From positions 14,630,955 to 14,694,954 of the forward strand of contig CM029369.1 of the NCBI GenBank assembly GCA_017165825.1: 64,000 bases of DNA, written 5' to 3'. This DNA is from Hepsetus odoe. Its lineage: Eukaryota > Chordata > Actinopteri > Characiformes > Hepsetidae. The position numbers and the translations under genes are program-made. The notes under the pieces were generated by a model that ran no database searches, was not told the origin of the DNA, and saw only the letters and a program-made list of their open reading frames with translations. Position 1 is the first letter of the stretch, and each line of letters begins with the position of its first letter. This document shows positions 48,382-59,505 of this stretch, in pieces.

Positions 48382-49087
48382 GACTGGCCCTCCAGCAAAC
48401 ACTTCCCTGACCCGTCTAATTTTGCTGTAAATACTCAGAAATATCCACTTGACAGTATTAAGTGAGGGAGAACAGATATTTTATCTTTTCGAGCTATTTA
48501 ACTTCCCTGGGCAGAAAGGATGGACTTTATTTGTTGGGTTTTACTTTACTGTGAACCGATTCATTTGGACAAGAGCGCACTTTCTACAGTTAAGCACTCC
48601 TCACCTTTGCAAAAAGAAGAAGAAGAAAAAACTTTTCAAGTGAACTTTTAGCTGTTTGATAGACCAAAACGAGGATGTGGCTGGGAACATCACTGGCCGT
48701 CGATTGTATATTTCTTAATGAAGTAAATGTTTTCAGTCATGGTATGGAGCTTGCTAAAGAAGCAAGGGTGAGAATGTTGAAAAACTGTTGCTGAATGAAC
48801 TCTAAAGTGAAAAGCGCTTTTTAATAATGATGCACAAGGGTGTGATGTGTGAAGGCGGAGCCAGAGTTCAGTTTTGCTTTTTTTTTTTTCCCCATGAAGG
48901 CAAGTCTCATTCTCTGTAGCGTAAAAAAATACTGTAGCATCCATTCCCACTGCCAGAGAACACTGAGGGGTTCTCAGCTCTTTGTATCCTCAGCTGCTGT
49001 CGGTTTCTTGTGACACGTGGATCCTACAGTTTCACTTGGACTGGATTTTGACTGGTTGAAATGATGATAGAATACCATCGCCGAGAA

Positions 49088-49243
49088 CAGTGTTTCCTAA
49101 ACCTGGTTCTGAAGGGTCAGTGCTGTCCTCAGGCACACCCACAACACTAAGGAAGTGATAATAAGCCCTTTTGTTTGGCCAGGTAGGAGCAGCAGATATC
49201 CTAAAATGTTTTGTTCCTCCAGGACCAGAACTTGGAAACACTG
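49088..49243. mobile_element. MITE-like element with terminal inverted repeats
   Basis: Begins 'cagtgtttcctaaacctgg' and ends 'ccagaacttggaaacactg', inverted copies of each other. The interior has 'ggtcagtgctgtcctcagg' and 'gttcctccaggacc'. This is a widespread short palindromic repeat of fish genomes, here inside the presumed RhoGEF 3' UTR. Confidence 0.8.
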
Positions 49244-50169
49244 GCCTAGAAATTGAGATTACCACCACTGTGTTGGGCAACAAAACAGCAATAACCTTAT
49301 GTATTGTAGCTTCAATAATGCTGGTTTTAAAGCATTCATCAGACCCCATCCAAAGTGAAGCACTGCAGTAAAATGAAATCACAATACTGCCTTTAGAAGC
49401 ACTGTCCAGAATTCTGAACCGGTCCATTGACACTCTATAGGTGGAGGAAATATGGAATGTATCTTTGGTTTAGTAGCAGGAAGAAGAAGAAATCCCTCTA
49501 AACATTTCGGTCATTTGTTCATTGACGAGGGGATTAGAACCGTGTGCCTTTCATTCAAAACTACTGAAAACAGCTACTGACAGCAAATATCTCCCCAACA
49601 TTGAACACACGGTACTATTAACTATCGAGCTATTCCCACTTATCTTGGTCGAGCTTATTTTTAAAGAAACTCTCATTTCTGTTCAATGCACTTTAATCTA
49701 AAGCTCTTGCGTTTGGGGTGTGAAGACATTCATTTTTATTAAAAGCTTTACTGTTATTTCATTTCCAGATTGAGCTTTATAAGACCTCAGCTGACTTAAG
49801 CAATATTTCTCATCCAAATCAATTATTTGATTCAGCATCAGTACTGATAGACAAACTGTCAATGTACTTATGGAAGCAGATATTTCACTGATTTGCATTA
49901 GGGGAACTTCACAAAAGGCACTGAAACTGTTAAACACTGCAGCTTCCATATTACCCAATAGAGGAGGAGGTAGCTGTCACATACCCATCCCAAGTCATTC
50001 TTTTAATTGAGACCAGTCAAGCTGTTTTTTGTTCTTCATTTAAAAACCTAATTTAATATTTTCCATGTGTAAAATATGGTGAATTATATTAAAATGAGTA
50101 AAAAAGGTTATTTGACTATTGGACTCCATTTGTGACTTAATAACAAAATAACATTTGATTTGGATGCAC

Positions 50170-50175
50170 TTTATT
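50170..50175 (-). other. tsn: Candidate polyadenylation signal of tsn
   Basis: 'TTTATT' on the plus strand is AATAAA on the minus strand, about 1.2 kb past the tsn stop. I saw no other canonical hexamer between it and the stop. Confidence 0.45.
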
Positions 50176-50542
50176 TTGCAAAATTAAACAAATAGTGTTA
50201 TTAAAACAGTTCCAGTTTCTGGCAAGGAAGAAAGAAGCAAACTCTTAAACACAATCTTAAAATTAAAGTCAGCATGTGCTAACATACTAGAAACCATTTC
50301 AGGGTGAAAAACATGCTTACTATCACTTCGCCATACTACAGCCAACGCCTGTGAGCGAGAGTCTAACAAAGAAAAATATTAAGCAGTACCTAAACATACA
50401 TTTACAAAGCAGACAAATCGCATGCTCACAGTTACACAAAGGGCAATTAAATGGATTTTACCAGAAAACAACAGACTGGGGGGGAATTGACATTTTGATG
50501 TTTCTGTAAAGACAGTGTCTGCAGGCCATTTGCAACATGCAA

Positions 50543-50548
50543 AATAAA
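50543..50548 (+). other. Candidate polyadenylation signal of the RhoGEF gene
   Basis: First canonical AATAAA on the plus strand after the RhoGEF stop. If used, the transcript would overlap the tsn 3' UTR by some hundreds of bases. Confidence 0.35.
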
Positions 50549-51355
50549 CTTTTAACTGACAATGGTGAATTCAGGGAGCTGACTGAAAAGATGATGAACA
50601 TTAGGCATTAAAGACCTTTTTGTGAAATCATTTTCTTTGGTCTTTCAGCTCTCATCCTCCAGTCACATTGAAATAAAAAAAAAACAAAAAAAAAAAAAAC
50701 TGCAGAACCTGGATTAAACAACAGTCTGAACAGAATTGCTGTCAGTTCAAGAGGTGTTCAGTATTAACATTCACGGAGAACAAGGACACCAACGTGCATT
50801 TTCCTTCAGCAGAAACAGGTGTGGACAAAATGATGGCTTAAACACAAAACTGAAGCAAAATGTCAGCTTACGTATTTTGCCCACCAGTCACTTTGGAAAT
50901 AATTTAAGATGCCCCTCATGTGCACCTTCAATTAAGTTGCTCCAAAAATCTATTTCCAACACGGCCTTAACGTTCAGTCAGCATCACTCAGAAGATTGAA
51001 AGTAATATTTGCCTGTACACTGATTCACAAGTGTGATGAACAACACCAAACAAAAGAACAAAATAGCACATCCAGCTGAGCATAGAGGTGAACTGTACAA
51101 AAGTAAACTTTTCCCAACTGTAGTGAGAAACAGGACATCTCCCCTTTTCAACAGGCCTTAACAGCTTTCCACCGAGGCAGACAGATGGCTTCAAAATTTA
51201 AACCACTGTCAAAGGCTTCTGGGGCTTCAATATCTCCATCCTTTCTTCTCTTCCTCCTCCCACCTGCCCACGGGCAAGTAAAGTCTCCATTCTCCGAGAC
51301 AAGGAGAATTCCAGCCAGGGTAGTGCCCCACGACCTCCTCTATTCTCTACTGCCT

Positions 51356-51586
51356 CTATTTATCTCCTCCAGCCTCTGGCTCCTTCACAAGGCCACGAAT
51401 AGACAGGTCGTATACTACTTCTTCAATCTTCTTGACATCATACTTGAGGCCATCGTAGCGTTTACGCAGGGGGTCGTTTTTCAGATTGAGCAGGCGAAAG
51501 CCAGAATCGAGTTCATTGATAAAATTTGAGATACGAAGTGGGCGGCCATAGTCTCCAGCCGTCACACTGTTGACTGCTAGTCTCGA
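51356..51586 (-). CDS. tsn: tsn exon 6 with stop
   Basis: Acceptor 'ttatcccccccag'. Encodes SRLAVNSVTAGDYGRPLRIS, then KRYDGLKYDVKKIEEVVYDL and a short acidic tail ending EAGGDK, TAG at 51356-51358. Confidence 0.96.
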   Translation of the reverse strand, partial: SRLAVNSVTAGDYGRPLRISNFINELDSGFRLLNLKNDPLRKRYDGLKYDVKKIEEVVYDLSIRGLVKEPEAGGDK

Positions 51587-54063
51587 CTGGGGGGGGATAA
51601 ATTAAAAAACTCCTGAGCCGGTTAACTTTTATTAATAATAAAAAAATAATAAAAGGCACTATTAAACTATTGACCCCCTGAAAAATCTAAATTACATAGC
51701 AATAATAAAAATCTATATTTATTTCACTACTAAAAAAAAACAAAAAAAACTACTTAATAAATATACAAAAAAACTCTTACCAGTTCACTGGCCATAATAA
51801 GGATTCCTGCAAGATAATCTTCAATGTCCAAGTGGAAGCCTTTTTCTCTGTCCACTTCAGCTGCACCAGAAGTAAACACCCTATGTTAACACATTCAACA
51901 AAATACCTCAACTAAAGTAAAGAGAAATACACTTACTTCCAAGAACCTTTGTCACTTCCTCTCGTGTCACCAAAGACTCACTCTCCAAATAGACCACAAA
52001 AGCTGCAAGAAAAGTGAGGCGCTGAAGAACAAATCTCCAGTGCTCATGAAACCTGAACAAAGACAATAGAAAGTCAATCTATAACCCCAAATCAGTTGGG
52101 ACAACATGGATACACTAATAAAAAAAAAAATGTAAATAAATATTATATTTACTTTGACTTTCATTTAATTGTAAACAGTAAGAACCCAAGATGGTGACTT
52201 GTGTCTGGTGAGCATCGTTTAATTTAACAACATACATCCAATGCTAATTTCTTTTACAACGTGATGTCATCAAGTGATTATGGTCAAGATTTATTTTAAA
52301 AACATAATCAACAAAAGTATGAGACTTTGAGGAGGAAAGTTGGGCAGAGAATCTCCAGTTTGTCAACAAATGCATGAGAAAAGTATTTAATAATGAAAAA
52401 AATAATAATTCCTCAAAGAACAATTGCAAGGCATGTGCAACTTGCCCTCTTTACAGACATTACCTCACTAAACAATTCAAGGAACCTACAAGAGTAAGGA
52501 GGCAAGCCTTAACGGAACCTGTGATCTCTGATCCCTCAGACAGCAAAGTTTGTGAAGCACTACAACACTAGGTATCATTTTAAAATCCCACTTATGGTGT
52601 TGTTTTTGCAGTAAAGTTTTATGCTACCACGTCCACAAGCAGCTTTCGTCTCAGAAGTATTTGGGATGGACCATCATGCATCAACCTCTTCCCTGCAAAT
52701 AATTCAAAAGCTAGGATCTGTCATGATCAGGGTTCCTGACAGTGCCTTTGGCAAAGGTAATTTAAGCTTCTGTGGCAACAGCATCACTGCAAAGTAGCTT
52801 GGCACCCTTGGTGCTACAAGATCTTTTAAGTGTTGTGAGATGAAATGGAAACATTCCAATCTGGCCTCCACTTTTTTGGAGCGTGTTGCAGGTCTGAAAT
52901 GCAGAAACAGAGGTATACCCAAGAAATTATGCTGACCTGACAAAACATTAATTATCTGAGTTGGTAGTGTCTGCAGCCAAATAAAAGTCCAAAGAATTAC
53001 TTTTTTATTTGCATTTCCAATGGTGTCCAACTTTTTCTGAATTGGGTTTGTACAAGTGAGCTTGAGAAAAAAAAAAAAATATATTAAAAGACGGCATACA
53101 ATACCGTCTTAATTCTGAACAAACCTGTAGTACTGTTCCATCGGAAACTTTGTTTTCAGTTCACCAATTTGAGCCTGAACCATGCAAAACAGTTCTCTGG
53201 CCCTCAGACACTTGCTGGGAACTGTGGGAAATAGCAGGTTAATAAATGCACATAACGGTAGGATGAAGTACGAGAACACTGGCATTCTGTGAACACTCAC
53301 TATCTTTGAACCCAGTTGGCTGGTGGACGCTCTGAAGAACGGTCAGAATCTCCCTTGCAGTCTGTTCCAGCGCTTGTACAACTTTCCGTATGTCCTGAAA
53401 GTGAAGATGGAAGATGTAAGAGATGGTAGCGCATTCAATTCTATCCCTACTTAATGCTGAGAGCACTCTGATGTATTCATAATTTATACCTCGCCGGGGA
53501 GGGAAATACTTTGTTGATGTAGCACTGGCAGATACATTTTAAAATACACACAGCAGAGAAAGAAAGTACACTTTAGGGAGGGATAATAAGTAATTAGAGT
53601 AGTACTGAGGATTTAAAGCAGCCAAGTGCTAGTTCCATACAGATCACACAGCTGTGGGGTACCAGCTGTGCACCATGAATATTACCCATGTTTCTCATTC
53701 TGATATAAAACATGGGCAGTATTTCAGAAGTGCAGCATAAATGTAGCATTTCCAGTTCTGTATTTATATCCATACATTCAAGTACACCCAGAATATGTAG
53801 GAAAAGCTGAAGCTAAGCCGCTGGTAACCGCTGTCATTTTCTGACACCCAATCAGGAGTTACTGAGAGTCCATGAAAACGAGACCGTTTTATACATTTCT
53901 AAACATGTTCTCAGAGCGCCTGAGCTCCCGCTGTGGCAAATTTCAGGAAGCCAGCAGTGAAGTGCTCGCTCGGCGGTGAAGCTAACGAGACCGTTACCTC
54001 TCGGATGTCCTGGTCGGCACTCAGAAATCCCTGGATGTAGCTGAACATCTCCGTCACTGACAT
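51356..54063 (-). CDS. tsn: Translin
   Basis: Six exons on the minus strand (53998-54063, 53301-53394, 53125-53221, 51937-52052, 51781-51860, 51356-51586) join to 227 residues, against 228 in human translin. The protein opens MSVTEMFSYIQGFLSADQDI and includes IRKVVQALEQTAREILTVLQ, FHEHWRFVLQRLTFLAAFVV and FINELDSGFRLLNLKND, the all-helical translin fold. Translin is a nucleic-acid-binding protein that assembles with TRAX (TSNAX) into the C3PO ribonuclease, acting in RNA-silencing passenger-strand removal, tRNA processing and neuronal mRNA handling. Introns are small except intron 3, which is filled by a transposon. It is head-to-head with arl5 and convergent with the RhoGEF gene. The start has a good context (A at -3). 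Confidence 0.96.
51781..51860 (-). CDS. tsn: tsn exon 5
   Basis: Acceptor 'acttctggtgcag', donor CTG|gtaaga in phase 0. Encodes EVDREKGFHLDIEDYLAGIL. Confidence 0.95.
51937..52052 (-). CDS. tsn: tsn exon 4
   Basis: Acceptor 'gtctttgttcag', donor GGA A|gtaagt. Encodes FHEHWRFVLQRLTFLAAFVV and ESESLVTREEVTKVLG, a stretch too short for an obvious long ORF but unmistakable. Confidence 0.95.
52080..53052 (+). mobile_element. Mariner-like element (family F) filling tsn intron 3
   Basis: The left end is 'taaccccaaatcagttggga' and the right end 'ctttttctgaattgggtttg' is its inverse; TA flanks both. The interior keeps scraps of a transposase leader ('agagaatctccagtttgtca', 'gatctctgatccctcagac') but is heavily deleted (973 bases in all). 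It accounts for roughly 90% of the 1072-base intron; without it the intron would be about 100 bases, like its neighbours. The same family is at 795-1025. Confidence 0.82.
53125..53221 (-). CDS. tsn: tsn exon 3
   Basis: Acceptor 'tttcccacag', donor AG|gtttgt, a weaker donor that still keeps phase 2. Encodes PSKCLRARELFCMVQAQ and LKTKFPMEQYYR. Confidence 0.94.
53301..53394 (-). CDS. tsn: tsn exon 2
   Basis: Acceptor 'cttcactttcag', donor A|gtgagt in phase 1. Encodes DIRKVVQALEQTAREILTVL and the HQPTGFKD loop. Confidence 0.95.
53998..54063 (-). CDS. tsn: tsn exon 1
   Basis: ATG at 54061-54063, 22 codons, donor GAG|gtaacg in phase 0. It encodes the N-terminal helix up to QDIRE. Confidence 0.95.
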
Positions 54064-54813
54064 CGTTAACGGCGGCTTTACCCACAATTCCTCCCTAAAA
54101 CTCTCCGCGACGAGTTTAAAGGAAGACCGGAGCTGTGGATGGCGAGATACGCGTTTCTCTGCTCCAGCTGCTGCTACTGTTGTTCCCCTAAAGCTACGAC
54201 TCACCAGCGTGCTCCTCACCGGCCCTCAGCGGCGCGTAAATATGACGCACGCCTCTGCGGGGTTCGTTAGACAGTCGTCACTCGAAGCACAAACTACAAT
54301 TCCCAGAATTCAACTCGCACATCACAGCGTTGTGGACGTTTGTAAATTCTGAAATGTTTATGAATTTTTCTAGATGGATTTTGGTCGCCGTAAATAAAAA
54401 ATATCTGGCGTGTGTCCGTATAAATAGAATAATAAATAAAAGTGGGGTAGAGGAGTGGTTCTCGAGACGACGGGGCGGGCTAGCTCGCCTCAGCGCGGCG
54501 CTTCCTCCACAGCGCTGAAACCAAACAGCAGAGCGGCGGAGCGGAGCAGCTCAAAACACGGGCTTTCTATCGCTGAACTCCTCCTGACAGGCTATGACAC
54601 TAATCGGACTATGCAGTATTTTAAACACAGAGGCGTCTTCGAGACATATGGAGACTGTCCCCTCCTGTTTGGTCTTGAAAATGTTTATTGAAAATGATGT
54701 TTCGCGCTAATTAGCTCCCGTTAGCTTCTTTCGGCCGGCTAAGCTAATATCCTGCTAGTTTCTCTCACGATAGATTTCTGATTTATTTGCGGTGGCTTTG
54801 ACTGTGAACAGAT
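54064..54813. promoter_or_regulatory. Bidirectional promoter between tsn and arl5
   Basis: The two start codons are 750 bases apart in divergent orientation. The interval is GC- and CpG-rich at 54170-54270 and 54460-54560, with a GC box 'ggggcggg' near 54472-54479 and no TATA box in an obvious position. It would supply both 5' UTRs. Short ATG-initiated frames at 54594 and 54611 upstream of arl5 could act as upstream ORFs. Confidence 0.75.
54293..54309 (+). promoter_or_regulatory. ZNF143/THAP11-type (SBS) promoter site
   Basis: 'ACTACAATTCCCAGAAT' matches the well-known vertebrate promoter element ACTACAATTCCCAGAATGC in nearly every position. It sits between the two divergent genes, 230 bases upstream of the tsn ATG and 505 upstream of the arl5 ATG. 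Confidence 0.82.
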
Positions 54814-54859
54814 ATGGGCATCATTTTCACAAAGTTATGGAGGCTTTTTAATCATCAGG
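54814..54859 (+). CDS. arl5a: arl5 exon 1
   Basis: ATG at 54814-54816 in good context (G at -3 and +4). Encodes MGIIFTKLWRLFNHQ, donor CAG G|gtgagt in phase 1. It carries the myristoylatable Gly2 and the amphipathic helix. Confidence 0.93.
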
Positions 54860-57800
54860 GTGAGTCAAACATTTAACTAAAGCTAAACTGCAGACCAGTT
54901 AGGCTAGCTAGCCAACCATGCATGAATTTCAGCAATAATTTGCCACAAATTAAGAAAGAACAGGTACTTTGTCACTTCGAAATTGTTGCTGTTAGATCGT
55001 AATGCATATTTAATGCTGTTCGACAAGTTGTTTTCACTGGTTGTGGGTGAATGTGTGCGTTAGGACTGATCCGAGGTCAGTTAGCATTAGCTCCTCCGGC
55101 ATTCGGGTCACTGGCAGGTCTCTGTTTAATCCATAAAGGAGGTGCTTTTGTAGGGAATAAAATCTCTTGAGTATGTTTTAACGAGCGTTTCTTCCTCCTG
55201 GTAGTGCCAGGATTTGTTTTTCAGCATTAATCTAAAGTTACCTGGTTGTCTGTCTGTGTAGTTCCAGATATTTATCTCCTCGCTTATACCTGCGCTGAGG
55301 AAAACGTTTTGTCATCTAGGCTTAAATGTGGTTCGTGGTTCATCAGGTTCAGAATTGGGAACTGATACTCTCTCTGGCTAAGCTAGTCTGAGGTTGTACT
55401 ACACTGCCTTTACCAAGGCTATTGCAGTACTGTACTGACAGCTACAGCATATTGACATCCTCGTTGATCTGAGCTCAGTTACATGACACTTTGGTGGCTC
55501 TGATAGAAATGGAAAATCATCACTCAGGACTTCCGTGCTATATGTGTCTGTTTCATGCAAGCATGGCACAATGGTCAGATCTGAACGTTATGAGGAAACT
55601 GGTCTTTCCTTAAGCTGCTGTGGGCTCCTGAAAGTCCGCTTACTAAATGATACAAGACTTTCCAACGTTGACTGAAATAGTCTTCTGCGTGATAGCCTAC
55701 AGGACATGATCTCTCATTTATTATAGATGATGAGGCCTAGTGCTGGCGTAAGTGTAATGCTGCAAGACCGACTATTGCAATGGCTTAACTTTCCCTAAAG
55801 AGTCTGCCCGCCTGGAAATATGCCTCTGTGTTTTTGAAAACTATAACCAAAGTGATGAATAGCTTTTTGTAAAATGTATGGAGGCTTGAACTTGCCTAAA
55901 CCACACCCATTTATGGCTTCAGTTTCAGGTATTTCCAAGTAAGGTGACCTGGAATGTGACACTGTGGAACGTTTCTTTGTCATTCTCAGCACACTCACTA
56001 GAACAGACTGGAGTTTTCTTGTTTAAACTAAAAGTGAAAATTGATATTTAAAGCCTTAATTAGCCATACAAAGAAGTTTAAATGGAATTGCTGTTTAGTA
56101 TATCAAATCAAATTGGAAAGTGGTTTGTGACTATAGCTTTGTTTTAACCCTTGAGATAAACATTGTCGGGATAATCAACAGTTGTCAGTTGGCTTTGGTT
56201 ACTAAACGTCTTCGATACTGTTGTTGCCTCAAAAGTAGAGTTTGCCAGTATGAGGATATTTAATATTATTTTATTTATATAAGTAACATCACAACATGCC
56301 ATTTCTCACCAACTGCATGTTTTATTGCAAAAAGAGAATTAGTCTTTTCATTTTTATCACTTATACACAACATACAAACAGTGCAGAGAACTGCACTGAA
56401 GACATTTGGGTTTGAGGATAAAATAGTGGAAAAAATGGTCGGAAGATCAGATTTTCAGCTTTTATTTCCTGGTATTTACATCTAGATATGGTAACTTGCA
56501 TAGAACGTAGCGTCATTTGGATGTGAGTACCCTATTTTTCCTGTGGGTAAAATACTGGAACATTGGAAAGATTTGAATTAAAATAAAGTGAATGGCAATT
56601 AATATATGGTTGCATATCTCTTGCTTGTAATAACTGCATTAAGCATTAAGAGTTTGTTTATTGTGTACGGCTAATGTTAATAGTTAAAGTCTTAAAAGCA
56701 TTTTGAGACTTAAAACACTATTGTTTATGGCAAGGTATTTTGGTAAACATGCTTTCTGCTTAATTTAATACATTTTTCCTTGAATTACCTCCATTCAGGT
56801 TAAGTATTTTAAATAATTGTTACTGTTTCTTATACATTTTTGTGTTATATACTTACAGTGGCTTGAAAAAGGCTTTTGTATTTGCAATGAAAAAATCTAA
56901 TTGACTATTTTAATCTTAATTTGTTTTGTTTAGAGCATAAAGTCATCATAGTTGGACTGGACAATGCGGGGAAGACAACAATACTCTATCAGTTGTAAGT
57001 ACTAATCGGTTCAGATCAAATGGTGAAAAATTAGAGACGTAGTTGTGGAATCATTCATTAGTAGGTAGCCGCTCCTCTTGGGCCTGAATTTTTGGAGGCA
57101 TGGACTTCATTAATGAAACTCTGTTCACTATCAAGTAGGTTCCAACTTGCAGATGAAATAACTGCTGATAGATCAGCTCTGCTGGATGGAGCCTTGGAGG
57201 TCTGCACAATTTACTGGTGCTGTCAATAAATATATGTGCCCTTCTTGAAGAAAAGCTTTAACCATTATTAAATGCACTGTAACCCTATAAAAATGGTCTT
57301 CATCACCAAACCTACAGATGAAATTAAAAGAAAATGTCAGATTTAACTGTTTACCTGGGCTTGACTTTTGAGAGAATGATTGCCATTTCCTATTGTCTTT
57401 TAACTGACTTTTAACTGTTGTTGCAGGTATGTTGTGTCTTTAAAAATTCATTTGTTCTCTTTGTTTTTGGTCTCTGCCTTCAGCTCTATGAATGAAGTGG
57501 TACACACTTCACCCACAATAGGCAGTAATGTGGAGGAGATTGTGGTGAACAACACTCATTTCCTTATGTGGGACATTGGAGGCCAGGAATCTCTGCGTTC
57601 TTCCTGGAACACTTACTACACTAACACAGAGGTAGGCTTAAATCTTGTTTCTGGTTAATTTTGTGTGTGTTTGTGTTTACTGATTATTAGTTAACAGCAA
57701 ATATCTTTCTGTAAGTTGGTGCTCCTGTGTTTACAGTTTGTGATCATTGTGGTGGACAGTACAGACAGGGAGAGGATCTCTGTGACAAGAGAGGAGCTCT

Positions 57801-59036
57801 ACAGAATGCTTGCTCATGAAGTGAGTTATTTATTTCTCGATTCTTTACCATAAATTAATCATTAGCCTCCACAAACGGTCCTAATGAAATTATGATATGG
57901 TAAAAGTCTGGTATAGTTGGGTGTGATTGTTTTGGCTTTTGAAAAAAAAAAATCTAATGTTCTAGAAACCTTTTTTTCTATTTTCTAGGACCTTAAAAAG
58001 GCTGGTTTGTTGGTTTTTGCCAACAAGCAAGATGTGAAGGGTTGTATGACGGTTGCTGAAATCTCACAGAGCCTTCAACTCACTTCTGTTAAGGACCACC
58101 AATGGCACATCCAAGCTTGTTGCGCACTTACAGGGGAAGGGTAAGAGTCTGGGGTGGAAAACCTCCTGAAGCAGTTTGACACATGATTTTATTCCCCAGT
58201 CATTATTCAGCCATACTTCTGATACCTGGTTCTGAACTGTTTCTACAACTAGAAGGAAATCACTGAAAAAAAATGACTCTTGATATGGTCCAACCCAAAA
58301 CACGATGTTGTGTATACCACTTCTACTTGCTTTTAGGAATTAAAACCATTGTGCAAAATAGAATTGGTTTATTCTAAGACACATGTTTCATAAGTTTGCA
58401 TTTTTACTGTAAAATAAGTACTATTTGTGTGGGTGTGTGGGGCGAGTCAGTCCCAGAGCATCAGACCTCAAAGTTGTTGACCATCTCAGATTTGCTCTCA
58501 GGAAATAATGGCAACAGATTAATTTAAGATGTGGTCTCCATCCCAGACTAGTGTTGTTGTGAGAACTATAGCTTGTGTTTTTCATTTTAATTGCGTTGAT
58601 ATTGTCATTGCAGTAAAACTCTTTAATGCTAGGGATGGATGGTGAAGTGGGGGAATGGAGGGAGGGGCAATACAAGCAATAAAGCAAAACAATTTATATG
58701 AAACAATATTTCATGTGTTGATGGAATTTCACTGTTCTGGCAGTTTGCAGATGGAGTTGTGGTCATTTAAGATTTGCATTGAATAAGTCCACAAACACAT
58801 GCATTTCAGGGTTTTAGATGTAGAATGTATTCTATATGCAAGGGATTCAGTGGTCCGAAGGAAAAACAATTTGCTTTGAATTTGCTACGTCCAGATTTCA
58901 GTGATGAAAGGTGATTAACCTGCATGCTGTGTAATGGTTCATATGATAAGGATGCTTTCAATAAGTGTTTTCTGTCCTCTCTGGCAGGCTCTGTCAGGGA
59001 CTTGAGTGGATGATGTCACGACTACGAGTAAGATGA
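54814..59036 (+). CDS. arl5a: ADP-ribosylation factor-like GTPase 5 (ARL5A-like)
   Basis: Six exons (54814-54859, 56934-56994, 57484-57631, 57737-57820, 57989-58140, 58988-59036) join in phase to 179 residues, the same length as ARL5A. It starts MGIIFTKLWRLFNHQ, with Gly2 available for myristoylation, then the P-loop GLDNAGKT, the switch 1 threonine in HTSPTIGSNVEE, switch 2 WDIGGQE, the guanine-specificity motif NKQD, and ends LEWMMSRLRVR. ARL5 proteins act at the trans-Golgi, where GTP-bound ARL5 recruits the GARP tethering complex for endosome-to-Golgi traffic. The N-terminus and VVDSTDRERISVTREE favour ARL5A over ARL5B or ARL5C, but fish duplicates make the letter uncertain. All key residues are intact. 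Confidence 0.95.
54860..56933 (+). other. arl5a: arl5 intron 1
   Basis: 2.1 kb, GT-AG, with no transposon I can name. Introns 2 (489), 3 (105), 4 (168) and 5 (847) are shorter and equally free of recognised repeats. Confidence 0.75.
56934..56994 (+). CDS. arl5a: arl5 exon 2 (P-loop)
   Basis: Acceptor 'ttgttttgtttag', donor TT|gtaagt in phase 2. Encodes EHKVIIVGLDNAGKTTILYQ. Confidence 0.95.
57484..57631 (+). CDS. arl5a: arl5 exon 3 (switch 1 and 2)
   Basis: Acceptor 'gtctctgccttcag', donor GAG|gtaggc. Encodes SMNEVVHTSPTIGSNVEEI and FLMWDIGGQESLRSSWNTYY. Confidence 0.96.
57737..57820 (+). CDS. arl5a: arl5 exon 4
   Basis: Acceptor 'ctgtgtttacag', donor GAA|gtgagt in phase 0. Encodes FVIIVVDSTDRERISVTREE and LYRMLAHE. 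Confidence 0.95.
57989..58140 (+). CDS. arl5a: arl5 exon 5 (NKQD motif)
   Basis: Acceptor 'tctattttctag', donor GG|gtaaga in phase 2. Encodes DLKKAGLLVFANKQDVKGCM through DHQWHIQACCALTGEG. Confidence 0.95.
58988..59036 (+). CDS. arl5a: arl5 exon 6 with stop
   Basis: Acceptor 'tcctctctggcag'. Encodes LCQGLEWMMSRLRVR and TGA at 59034-59036. Confidence 0.95.
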
Positions 59037-59499
59037 CCTCTGACTCTACCACCAGTGCACACTCTTTGCCTCTGTGTGTGGAGACTGACTGTCGCTCACT
59101 GTGAGGGAGACCTAGTGAGGTCGCCAGGACTTGTGTGATTTATTTATTGCAGCTCCCTGAGAACTGTGAACAAATAACTTTACGACTAACTTTTGAAGTG
59201 TGTCAAGATTTGTAAAAACCACCTGCACCCAAACTCAGTGTTTTCTTGCACGGTTGCCCTGTAGAATCTTACAAGGAGAGCAGCAGAAGATAACTTGGAC
59301 TAAGAGGATGTGTAGCTAAGTGAGGCTCTGCCTGGAGTGGCCTTGCAGTATCGCCTATCTGCCTGACATAGTATTGCCCTGTGTACCGTCCAGCATTTAC
59401 ATTTACCCTGTGCCTGCGTCTGAACCTCTCAGTTTCCAGGGTGTTAAAACAGACAAAGTCATCATGCAAGGGGAGACTTTACACTTTATGTAAAAGCTA

Positions 59500-59505
59500 A
59501 ATAAA
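59500..59505 (+). other. arl5a: arl5 polyadenylation signal
   Basis: Canonical AATAAA 464 bases after the stop, followed by a T/G-rich stretch ('gtgtttttatcc'), a good 3' end. Confidence 0.8.

Larger units (their letters stand above)
48382..50560 (+). other. Probable RhoGEF 3' UTR
   Basis: Follows the TGA without an obvious early AATAAA. The first clear plus-strand AATAAA is at 50543-50548 and another is at 50672-50677 before an A-rich tract. An ATTAAA near 50086 is an alternative. A MITE lies within it at 49088-49243. The exact end cannot be fixed from sequence. Confidence 0.45.

Noticed and set aside
54455..54691. 78-residue ORF upstream of arl5
   Set aside because: It begins at a non-ATG codon in the GC-rich promoter and 5' UTR region and shows no similarity to a known protein.
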